DNA of 5,971 bases from Candidatus Alkanophagales archaeon (GTDB lineage Archaea > Halobacteriota > Syntropharchaeia > Alkanophagales > B39-G2): contig QMVQ01000108.1 of assembly GCA_003661185.1 (NCBI GenBank), positions 1 to 5,971 on the forward strand. The letters run 5' to 3'. The position numbers and the translations under genes are program-made. The stretch's first letter is position 1. Every line of letters starts with the position of its first letter. This document shows, piece by piece, positions 1-5,255 of the stretch. The notes under the pieces were generated by a model. The model did not search any database and was not told the DNA's origin. It saw only the letters and a program-made list of their open reading frames with translations.

Positions 1-98
1 ACCTTAAACAGCGACCCCTCCTCGAAGAGCTCCGCCATTTTTTCAAGCGTTAGGTCTACTGGGATGAAGGCGTCGTGGACGTAGATGAAGGCGCCCAT
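1..98 (-). CDS. Unrecognised protein, N-terminal part only (cut by window edge)
   Basis: Thirty-two codons of a minus-strand gene are visible, starting ATG at 98 (MGAFIYVHDAFIPVDL, then TLEKMAELFEEG); the rest lies outside the window. The start is supported by an AGGGTGG Shine-Dalgarno match at 110-104, five bases before ATG. The gene begins 33 bases after the stop of the EVE-domain gene, on the same strand, so the two are probably cotranscribed. I do not recognise the family. The visible part has a short hydrophobic strand and then an acidic amphipathic helix, and looks like a soluble protein. Confidence 0.7.
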   Translation of the reverse strand, partial: MGAFIYVHDAFIPVDLTLEKMAELFEEGSLFK

Positions 99-131
99 CG
101 CCGCCACCCTACACTGCGTAAAAGACGCCAG

Positions 132-578
132 TCACGCTAAGCTGTCTATGATTAGCTTTGCGTCCTCCTCAGGTATGGGCCTCCTCATGTTGGCTGGCGT
201 GCCCACAAGGTAGGCGTGCGGTATGGACTTGTTCCCTATGAAGGATAACCTTGGAGCAAGCTCCTCTAGGCTAGCCTCGCCTAGCTTAACAGGTTGAAGC
301 CTAACCCTCCAAGGATACTTGACCCTCCCCTCGCTAACCTCGTCTGGCCATAGAGGCTTGTCGTCGTAAAACCACTCCGAGGCCGCCTTAAAGGCCCCCA
401 CGAACCTACCGCCCAGGCTCCTCGACCCCCTCTTCATCACGTAGAAGACCACCACGTCCCCAGGCCTAATCAGCTCCTTAGGGTGCCTACGCCCGCCTTC
501 AGGGGCCCCGTAGACGAGCTTCTCCTTGACCACCCGCCAGTTCTCCTCGCTAACCGGTATGATCCAGTAGCTAGCCAT
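132..578 (-). CDS. EVE (PUA-like) domain protein
   Basis: A complete 148-residue single-domain protein of about the usual length for stand-alone EVE proteins (UPF0310/DUF55 type). Family hallmarks are in order: YW at 4-5 in the first strand, GDVVVFYV at 40-47, FVGAF at 59-63, PLWP at 75-78, YPWRV at 88-92, LSFIGNK at 111-117 and a closing helix. EVE domains have an aromatic pocket that binds modified bases in DNA or RNA, and they are often found fused to or near restriction and other defence genes; an R-M operon lies about 0.5 kb away here. ATG at 578 is the only good start. No Shine-Dalgarno precedes it, but a TATA-like box centred about 27 bases upstream suggests a leaderless message. The family call is strong; the ligand is unknown. 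A role as sensor or reader of modified nucleic acid is inference. Confidence 0.85.
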   Translation of the reverse strand: MASYWIIPVSEENWRVVKEKLVYGAPEGGRRHPKELIRPGDVVVFYVMKRGSRSLGGRFVGAFKAASEWFYDDKPLWPDEVSEGRVKYPWRVRLQPVKLGEASLEELAPRLSFIGNKSIPHAYLVGTPANMRRPIPEEDAKLIIDSLA

Positions 579-599
579 CGTAGCTGAGGTAGCGCGCCC

Positions 600-609
600 G
601 TATTAAAAG
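600..609 (-). promoter_or_regulatory. TATA-like box for the EVE gene
   Basis: On the minus strand CTTTTAATA sits about 27 bases ahead of the ATG at 578. That is the archaeal TATA-to-start-site spacing, so transcription should begin at or next to the start codon. This fits the lack of a Shine-Dalgarno site. The purine-rich GAAACGACCA just upstream could act as the TFB-recognition element. Confidence 0.5.
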
Positions 610-633
610 TGGTCGTTTCAGGGGCAGAGCTAG

Positions 634-639
634 TTTAAA
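634..639 (+). promoter_or_regulatory. TATA-like box for the plus-strand track at 712
   Basis: TTTAAA inside AGTTTAAAGG lies about 25 bases before a predicted transcription start near 661-664, ahead of the coding track that begins at 712. It is divergent from the EVE promoter at 600-609. A 10-codon ORF (ATG at 680, MKAESKAGVD) would fall in the leader, and its stop overlaps the ATG at 712 as TGATG, which would allow translational coupling. This rests on sequence likeness only. Confidence 0.3.
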
Positions 640-711
640 GGGTTCCAGAGCCGTAATAGCTAGGGCGTTTAGACCCGCCATGAAGGCGGAGTCTAAGGCT
701 GGGGTGGATTG

Positions 712-1068
712 ATGTCCGCTGACGTGGTCCTTACGGCGAGCTTAAGGGAGGCTCTAGACGAGATATTGAGGATTGCTAGGGAGGTTGAGGTGACTAATGG
801 TACTGAGGAGGACCTTAAGGTGGAGGTGGAGAAGGCCCTCCATGAACATGTGTGGAGCAAGTTGAAGGCCCCCTAGCCCTAGTTACGAGCGTAGGGTTGA
901 CGTGGGGGCCTATACTAGGCCCTACGGTGGGATAGACACACTTTATGGGCTCATTATTTACGGGGAAGGAGCCTGGATCCTTAAGGACCAGGGGAGAGGG
1001 ATGGGGCCGTTGAGGGGCTTAAGGAGACCTACGTCAGGGGGCTGATGTCTAAGCGGGGCTTTTGCTGA
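712..1068 (+). pseudogene. Remnant of an R-M enzyme N-terminal nuclease domain, frameshifted
   Basis: Three overlapping open segments read as one protein if two compensating frameshifts are allowed. Segment 1 is 712-876 (54 codons, begins MSADVVLTASLREALDEIL, ends VWSKLKAP). Segment 2 is open from 866 to 1042 (PSPSYERRVDVGAYTRPYGG, then IDTLYGLIIYGEGAWILKDQ). Segment 3 is 985-1065 (AVEGLKETYVRGLMSKRGFC). Joined, about 118 residues follow the pattern YERRV..GGIDTLYG.xII...AVEGLKxTYVRGL. I associate this with the PD-(D/E)xK-like N-terminal region of large archaeal Type IIG/Eco57I-like R-M enzymes: Asp in GGID, a strand, then a helix with A.E.LK.Y..GL. Segment 1 has a good GGGGTGG ribosome site before ATG 712 and could still make a 54-residue peptide. 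The shifts fall near CCCCC (869-873) and a G-rich run (991-1006), so sequencing error is possible. No methylase domain follows on this strand. The family assignment is from memory of the pattern. Confidence 0.45.
1027..1039 (+). repeat. Left copy of 13-bp direct repeat flanking the R-M operon
   Basis: ACCTACGTCAGGG is identical to 3973-3985 in the same orientation. This copy lies inside the nuclease remnant, where it encodes TYVRG, and ends 45 bases before the methylase stop codon. Confidence 0.55.
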
Positions 1069-1084
1069 CCCATGATGTGCTCTC

Positions 1085-3202
1085 CTACTTAGTGGAGAGA
1101 AGCCTCTTAACCTCAAAGTCTAGTATCCTACGCACTTCCTCCTCATCCGCCCTGCTCCTCCTCGCTGCTAGACAGAGCTCGTCGAATAGTGCGGCAAGGC
1201 TCTCTCGCCAGGTAGTGGGTATTGAAAGTGGATTGATACATGGAACCTTCTCTGCCTCCTTAGGCTCTAACTTACACATGCCACCACCATATACCCGTAG
1301 CACCTTACTAGCGAGCTCAAACGCTGGGCTGGAGTTGAGATAGGCCAGTACGGCCTTCACGCTTATCTCGTCGCCTTTAACCTCCTCGTTGAAGTATACG
1401 CAATGAAGAGTATTCAAAGCGTATACGCCAGCGCGGTTGTATACGAAGCGTAGGTTTCCTCGAAACATGTAGACCATGAAGGCATCCGGTACGTCCCTCC
1501 GCTCCACCCAATACCACACTAGCCTATGGCTGGTTAGGTAGCGCTTATTTACGCCTTCACGTTCCCCTCTCTCTATGTACCTTAAAACGAACGTATTGCG
1601 TAGCTCCTCCTTACGCTTGTGACACCATAGCAGGTAAACTTTCTTCCCCTCATTCCTGAGTTCCTCCCAGTCAGTCCTCGTAAAGTCGTAGCCTCTAAGG
1701 TAGCGTGAACCTGCAATTACAGGCCTCAAGTACTCACGCTCTATCCCATACCTAATGACCTCCGCTTCGCTCAACGTGAAGAACTCATTAGCCCCTGTCG
1801 CTATTCCCCTCGAAATCCTAGCTAATGAGGCGAGCTCCGTCATGAACCCCGGAATTGCCCTCGCGGTTGGAGCTTCAAAGATGGGGGTCCACTTAGTTGT
1901 CGGGTCTATGTTCATTAAGCTACACGACCTGACCCTTCCCCATTCATAGTCCCTTTCCTCCTCCCTCTCAATAGCCTCGATTAATTCACTGGCTGAAGGC
2001 CACGACCTCAGCTTCACTAGTAATGTATGCTTGCTCGGCCTTCCCCTGGAGGCTAACGTTATGCAGGCCCTAGTGAGGACGCCGGGGAAGGCTAAGGCAT
2101 CCTCCCTAAAGAGCACTATTGCCTCTACCTGCATTCTCTTTGCCAGAAATCGCCTGAGGGCGATGCCGTAGTCAGCCTCCATCCATTCACTGGGCGTTAT
2201 GAAAGCGAGCCTACCGCCCTCCTTAAGGAAACTATGTGCGTGGATGAAGAAGTATAAGTAGATGCTCGAGAGACGGCTGACAGGTTCTCCAGCCTCAGCC
2301 TCAACTATACGTGCTATCTCCTCCTTGTAGGAGGGTAGGAGTTCATGGTGCCTAGTATATGGAGGGTTGCAGACTATGGCATCGAATGCGGCCCTATTGA
2401 AGCCCATGGTGAGCACCGTCAATGGGCTCATCTTGAGGAAGTCTGCTAGGAGGATATGTGGCCGTGCATTGGGGGCGCGCCTTAGGATATTGATCGTGGT
2501 CATGAGCACGGCGAGTGGATTTATATCGACTCCGTATAGTTGCGAGGAAGCTTCGCACGTCGTACGGCCCAATGCCTCTAGGCGGTAAAGGGCCTCGATC
2601 AAGAACGTGCCCGACCCGACGCATGGATCAAGTATTGAGTCGCTCAACCCCTTCACAGCCCATTTAACCATGAACTCGGCTATGGGTTTGGGCGTATAGA
2701 ATTCACCTAAACGCCTCCTCTCCTCCTGAGGAATGAGCTCTTCATAAAGCTGGCCCAACGTATCGGCTGGAGTACGCTCAACGGCCTTAATGGCCTCCTG
2801 AAGTGAACTCCTCAACTCAGCGTCGATTAGCGAGAAGCAGCTGTCGATCCACGATGGCCTTAAAGCTTGAAGCCTAGAGACCTCATAGGCCTCTCTAAAC
2901 GCAGCCTCAAGCTCATCAACTGTTAACCCACTCAGGCTTGGCAAGCTTAGCTGCCTCTCAATAAGGCTGTAGAGGATCAGTTTAAGGGCGACGCCGTAGG
3001 AGACCTGCCATAATAAAGTATCAGGCCTAATGCGCTCCACCTCGAAGCCTGTCTTGACCAGCTCCCTACGGAGCGTCTCTACGATAGCTTGCTGCCGTGC
3101 TGATAGCGCCCTAAAGGTGCGCTCTACAAGTTGCCGTAGTGCGAAGAGCTCGGTCATCTGGTCGACTAGCAGTCGACCACGACGCTTATACTTTTCGCTC
3201 AC
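1085..3202 (-). CDS. N6-adenine DNA methyltransferase of the R-M operon
   Basis: A complete 705-residue gamma-type amino-methyltransferase that should move a methyl group from S-adenosylmethionine to adenine N6 in the cognate site. Residues 1-160 form a helical N-terminal region. LGEFYTPKPIAEF at 165-177 is motif X. DPCVGSGTF at 192-200 is motif I (cofactor loop). YGVDINPLAV at 223-232 carries the motif II acidic residue. NPPY at 279-282 is catalytic motif IV. RLAFITPSEWM at 331-341 follows. From about 460 (RISRGIATGANEFFTLSEAE) the protein matches the TaqI/Eco57I-like C-terminal specificity region. The catalytic motifs look intact. The start is GTG at 3202, overlapping the nuclease stop as GTGA, so it is probably translated by coupling. 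No nuclease motif is seen in this chain, so cleavage would fall to the upstream partner. AccI-type specificity (GTMKAC) is inferred from that partner only. Confidence 0.9.
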   Translation of the reverse strand: MSEKYKRRGRLLVDQMTELFALRQLVERTFRALSARQQAIVETLRRELVKTGFEVERIRPDTLLWQVSYGVALKLILYSLIERQLSLPSLSGLTVDELEAAFREAYEVSRLQALRPSWIDSCFSLIDAELRSSLQEAIKAVERTPADTLGQLYEELIPQEERRRLGEFYTPKPIAEFMVKWAVKGLSDSILDPCVGSGTFLIEALYRLEALGRTTCEASSQLYGVDINPLAVLMTTINILRRAPNARPHILLADFLKMSPLTVLTMGFNRAAFDAIVCNPPYTRHHELLPSYKEEIARIVEAEAGEPVSRLSSIYLYFFIHAHSFLKEGGRLAFITPSEWMEADYGIALRRFLAKRMQVEAIVLFREDALAFPGVLTRACITLASRGRPSKHTLLVKLRSWPSASELIEAIEREEERDYEWGRVRSCSLMNIDPTTKWTPIFEAPTARAIPGFMTELASLARISRGIATGANEFFTLSEAEVIRYGIEREYLRPVIAGSRYLRGYDFTRTDWEELRNEGKKVYLLWCHKRKEELRNTFVLRYIERGEREGVNKRYLTSHRLVWYWVERRDVPDAFMVYMFRGNLRFVYNRAGVYALNTLHCVYFNEEVKGDEISVKAVLAYLNSSPAFELASKVLRVYGGGMCKLEPKEAEKVPCINPLSIPTTWRESLAALFDELCLAARRSRADEEEVRRILDFEVKRLLSTK
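3159..3179. repeat. Inverted pair of GTCGAC sites in the methylase 5' end
   Basis: TGGTCGAC (3159-3166), spacer TAGCA, GTCGACCA (3172-3179): 8-bp perfect arms, each holding GTCGAC. It lies 23 to 43 bases inside the methylase gene, over codons 9-15. GTCGAC is one of the forms of the AccI site GT(A/C)(G/T)AC. In mRNA it would form a stable hairpin just after the start codon. Confidence 0.75.
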
Positions 3203-3939
3203 TTTTTAAAGAACTCGGCTAGCTTGCGGATGGCGTCGGTGTTCATGTTGGTGAAGGTGCCACCTTCAAGCATGACGAAGGGGACGAGCCTACCTTTCTC
3301 GTCGAACTCCACCTTAGCATAGAAGCCTACATTCTTTATGTCTGCGAGGCGGGTTTGCGGCGATACTTCAAGGAAGTAGACCTTCTTCTTGATTGTGGGG
3401 TCGTAATCCAACTTACCCTTATTCAATATTTCTTCTAACGGTGAGGCGTGGAGTTCATCCACGAAGACTTGAAAGACTACTATTGGGACCTCGAACCTAT
3501 GTACCCACGCCTTTAATGGCTGAACATCCTCCTCCTTCACCGTAAAGCTTAGGGAGGTGGTGGCTCGTTTCACTGACCACATGCTTTGCTCAACCTCGAT
3601 GGCTAGCACGGCCCCCCTCACTAAGTCCTCAACCTCACTATCGGGTTTACGCATGAGTCGCGAGAGCTCTTCATCGTGTCTTTGGGCGAATTGCTGGCTG
3701 AATAGTAGGAAGTTCGGTCTCTTACCGAACTCTAGCCTAGATCTCTCTCGCTGTATCTCCTTAAACTCAACTAGGCTCTTAGGGATGCGGCCAGCTGAGT
3801 AGCCATAGCGATATATGTGGACGCCGAGCTTTGGAGCGACCTCCTCTCGACAGAACTTGTAGGTTATCTCCTCAGCCCAGTTACCTAGTGACCACTTTAA
3901 GTAGAAGTCAAGCCCCCTATATCGTCCCCCTACGCTCAT
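3199..3939 (-). CDS. Putative AccI-family Type II restriction endonuclease
   Basis: A 246-residue protein encoded directly upstream of the methylase, overlapping it by four bases. It resembles AccI-type PD-(D/E)xK endonucleases: GNWAEE at 19-24, KRPNFLLF at 73-80, AIEVEQSMW at 113-121, LSFTVKEED at 130-138 and a hydrophobic strand VVFQVFVDELHA at 154-165. The AccI family cuts GT^MKAC. The usual acidic residue after Pro is Asn76 here (codon AAC, 3712-3714; GAC would be Asp), while Glu115 and Glu117 form an ExE pair like that of BamHI, so activity is doubtful. Start choice: a GTG at 3948 extends the frame by three codons, but GAGGTG at 3951-3946 is an ideal Shine-Dalgarno site six bases before ATG 3939, so ATG is preferred. 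Family assignment rests on motif resemblance and on gene pairing. A non-cutting partner subunit is the alternative. Confidence 0.6.
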   Translation of the reverse strand: MSVGGRYRGLDFYLKWSLGNWAEEITYKFCREEVAPKLGVHIYRYGYSAGRIPKSLVEFKEIQRERSRLEFGKRPNFLLFSQQFAQRHDEELSRLMRKPDSEVEDLVRGAVLAIEVEQSMWSVKRATTSLSFTVKEEDVQPLKAWVHRFEVPIVVFQVFVDELHASPLEEILNKGKLDYDPTIKKKVYFLEVSPQTRLADIKNVGFYAKVEFDEKGRLVPFVMLEGGTFTNMNTDAIRKLAEFFKK

Positions 3940-3945
3940 ACTGAA

Positions 3946-3951
3946 CACCTC
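3946..3951 (-). promoter_or_regulatory. Shine-Dalgarno site that fixes the nuclease start
   Basis: GAGGTG on the minus strand is a full match to the archaeal anti-Shine-Dalgarno, six bases ahead of ATG 3939. Because it overlaps the alternative GTG codon at 3948, that codon is unlikely to be the start. Confidence 0.7.
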
Positions 3952-3959
3952 AACTGCGT

Positions 3960-3966
3960 CTTAAAC
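3960..3966 (-). promoter_or_regulatory. Weak TATA-like box upstream of the R-M operon
   Basis: GTTTAAG on the minus strand lies about 25 bases before ATG 3939, which would give a leaderless message and waste the strong Shine-Dalgarno site. A promoter farther up, in the AT-rich repeats at 4070-4115, would leave that site in the transcript and is an equal or better candidate. Confidence 0.25.
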
Positions 3967-3972
3967 TCACAC

Positions 3973-3985
3973 ACCTACGTCAGGG
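3973..3985 (+). repeat. Right copy of 13-bp direct repeat flanking the R-M operon
   Basis: ACCTACGTCAGGG, identical to 1027-1039 and in the same orientation, 34 bases beyond the nuclease start codon. Both copies are preceded by CTTAA within 5 to 10 bases. Confidence 0.55.
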
Positions 3986-4040
3986 TACCATCCACTACGG
4001 CCTATACCAGCCCATTCAGCGCCTTTCATTTCATGGCCGC

Positions 4041-4110
4041 TTACCCCCCTAATAACACTTACCCCTCCTAATAGCATTTCGATAAATAGCATTTTGATAT
4101 TTATTTGATA
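4041..4110. repeat. Two adjoining short tandem repeats, AT-rich
   Basis: First pair: TTACCCCCCTAATAACAC (4041-4058) and TTACCCCTCCTAATAGCAT (4059-4077), the same unit with a one-base insertion and one substitution. Second pair: AATAGCATTTCGATA (4070-4084) and AATAGCATTTTGATA (4085-4099), directly abutting with one mismatch, followed by a partial third unit (TTTATTTGATA, 4100-4110). The second block is much more AT-rich than its surroundings. It lies 100 to 170 bases upstream of the nuclease start, so it could be promoter or operator DNA for the R-M operon or a DNA-unwinding element. Confidence 0.6.
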
Positions 4111-4129
4111 TACTTATGGGTGTTGAAGA

Positions 4130-4233
4130 TCACTTCCATGTCGCTACTCCATGTAGTTTGAGGTCCCTCTCGATCTTCCTCAAAGCCACCTGTATTATAT
4201 AGCCTCTGAGGCTTCAGCCAGCCTCCTATTCAT
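4130..4233 (-). pseudogene. Possible decayed coding fragment
   Basis: A minus-strand track starts ATG at 4233 (MNRRLAEASEAI, then stop). One frame over it continues as IQVALRKIERDLKLHGVATW to a stop at 4132-4130. The helical Ala/Glu/Lys-rich text looks like coding remains broken by a frameshift and stop, loosely like small helical archaeal proteins of the PaREP1 type. The evidence is thin: it is short and has no recognised motif. Confidence 0.2.
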
Positions 4234-4393
4234 TGAGCTTAGCCCTCGATAGGTAGCCCAATTAATACATCGAGGTAGGCCAAGGCCCCCCATGGTCAGA
4301 GACACTCCTCAACACCAAGCCTCCTTCAGAGCTTACTAGGTGGGCATGCCCAGGATGGGCCCTCGCCCGAAGGTTTAATGTCCACTCATCGAT

Positions 4394-4560
4394 GTGTAGT
4401 CGAGGGCCGTGAGGGGCCACGCCTTCGAGGCCTACAGTCGTGTGTAGTGGCCAACATGAACGTGTACAATGATTATACATCAGCCTACACCTATCGTGTG
4501 CGACCACTACACATACTCGCACGACCATGTGTGAGGCTACACGTAGGCCTACACACGTAG
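4394..4560. repeat. CTACAC/GTGTAG motif cluster
   Basis: Six copies of CTACAC or its complement occur in 160 bases: GTGTAG at 4394 and 4442; CTACAC at 4485, 4507, 4537 and 4549. Fewer than 0.1 would be expected by chance. The first two point one way and the last four the other. The last two flank ACGTAGGCCT, and GTAGGCCTAC (4543-4552) is a perfect 10-bp palindrome. Confidence 0.65.
4437..4525. repeat. Long-spaced inverted repeat within the CTACAC cluster
   Basis: TGTGTAGTGG (4441-4450) is perfectly complementary to CCACTACACA (4504-4513), and GTCGTG (4437-4442) to CACGAC (4520-4525). Together they could fold a bulged stem around about 53 bases that include ATGATTATACAT. It could be an RNA structure or a pair of opposed binding sites; no coding explanation is seen. 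Confidence 0.5.
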
Positions 4561-4607
4561 TGTTAGGCCTCTAATAACCCTAGCGCCTGTAACTCAGAGG
4601 CTGAGGA

Positions 4608-4627
4608 GGTAATGAGGCCTCATTACC
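4608..4627. repeat. Perfect 20-bp palindrome
   Basis: GGTAATGAGGCCTCATTACC reads identically on both strands with no spacer. It is the longest uninterrupted palindrome found in the window and overlaps the next one (TTACCCGGGTAA, 4623-4634). Confidence 0.9.
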
Positions 4628-4646
4628 CGGGTAAGGGCAGGTAAGC

Positions 4647-4669
4647 AGGTAATGGAGGCCACGTTAGGG
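4647..4669 (+). repeat. Imperfect direct repeat, partner at 4903-4925
   Basis: The 23 bases here match 4903-4925 at 19 positions, with the core ATGGAGGC shared and ACGT conserved. Next to them CTGAGGAGGTAATG (4601-4614) matches CTGAGGAGGTCATG (4897-4910) at 13 of 14. So part of the array seems duplicated on a larger scale, about 256 to 296 bases apart. Confidence 0.45.
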
Positions 4670-5084
4670 TACCTGCGTGGGCAGGTAACGTCATAGGTAA
4701 GCTTACCCATCGCCGTAGTAATGATCACCTATCAGCTTACCTGTCCATAGGTAAACCTTACCCATCAATCTGCCCGCCATAGGTAAGCACTATCCATCAG
4801 CCTACCCGTCGGCAGGTAAAGCTTACCTATGGGAGCTGACAGCTTAGGGCTCACGCCTATAGGCCTCATTAGGTGGGCTGTGTTCAGTCTCTAGCTCTGA
4901 GGAGGTCATGGAGGCTACGTAGGGGCCCCACGATGGCAGTAGTGTTGTAGGTAGGGTTGGGTAATGTTGCGGGTGGCCGTTACCCTCGGCTATAGGTAGG
5001 CCTACCCATCATTAGTTGCTTAATCGATGGAGGGGGCTGTTGAGGTCCCCTCATCGAGACCCCTAGGCCTATAGCTTGGACAGA

Positions 5085-5216
5085 ATGCGCATAGCCACCC
5101 AGCTAGTCAAGGACGATGGCTTAGTAAAGAGGGCAGGCGAAGCCACAGATGAGCTATACAGCGCCCTCCGTAGCGAGGAGTGCCCCGACCTTGAAGAAGA
5201 GGAGCCGGAAGAATAG
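5085..5216 (+). CDS. Small acidic hypothetical protein
   Basis: A 43-codon ORF from ATG 5085 to TAG 5214-5216 reads MRIATQLVKDDGLVKRAGEA and ends in an acidic tail (LEEEEPEE). The helical, charged composition looks more like real coding than the surrounding repeats. No clear Shine-Dalgarno precedes ATG; TTG at 5076 is an alternative start. It converges with the 5256-5678 gene, 39 bases apart. I do not recognise it. It could be a small regulator or the leftover end of a longer gene. Confidence 0.35.
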   Translation: MRIATQLVKDDGLVKRAGEATDELYSALRSEECPDLEEEEPEE

Positions 5217-5255
5217 GGTGCAGCTCGAAGGCCCAAGCGGCTCCGCCCAGCTCTC

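Larger units (their letters stand above)
4605..5010. repeat. Array of GGTAA...TTACC palindromes
   Basis: Sixteen GGTAA half-sites on the two strands lie between 4608 and 4984, where fewer than one is expected. Many pair into palindromes: GGTAATGAGG/CCTCATTACC (4608-4627), TTACCCGGGTAA (4623-4634), GGTAAGCTTACC (4696-4707), GGTAAACCTTACC (4750-4762), GGTAAAGCTTACC (4815-4827), a decayed copy at 4782-4795, and the variant GGTAGGCCTACC (4995-5006). Several share the longer frame CATAGGTAA...TTACCCATC. GCAGGTAA recurs exactly at 4637, 4645, 4681 and 4812, the first two in tandem. TACCTGC/GCAGGTA (4670-4687) makes a 7-bp hairpin with a GTGG loop. No gene covers the array. It fits a set of dimer-binding sites. 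Confidence 0.8.
3986..5084. other. Gene-poor, repeat-dense intergenic region
   Basis: I find no convincing intact gene in this stretch. Open frames at 4262-4528 (minus) and 4378-4560 (plus) are short, rich in His, Cys and Pro, and overlap the repeats, so they look accidental. The stretch falls into AT-rich tandem repeats, a possible decayed coding fragment, a CTACAC motif cluster and a GGTAA palindrome array, each listed separately. AGGCCT also recurs here seven times (4428, 4545, 4565, 4615, 4861, 4998, 5065), often at the centre of a longer palindrome. Confidence 0.7.

Noticed and set aside
2394..2624. 76-codon minus-strand ORF inside the methylase gene.
   Set aside because: Lies in another frame across catalytic motifs I to IV of the methylase; a shadow.
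1040..3985. R-M operon as a transposon.
   Set aside because: No transposase, integrase or terminal inverted repeats were found; only the 13-bp direct repeats support mobility.
4262..4528. 88-codon minus-strand ORF.
   Set aside because: Its composition (many His, Cys, Trp, Pro) is unlike the real genes; it overlaps the CTACAC repeats, has no ribosome site and shows no motif.
4378..4560. 60-codon plus-strand ORF.
   Set aside because: Low-complexity translation of the CTACAC repeats, with no ribosome site; judged accidental.
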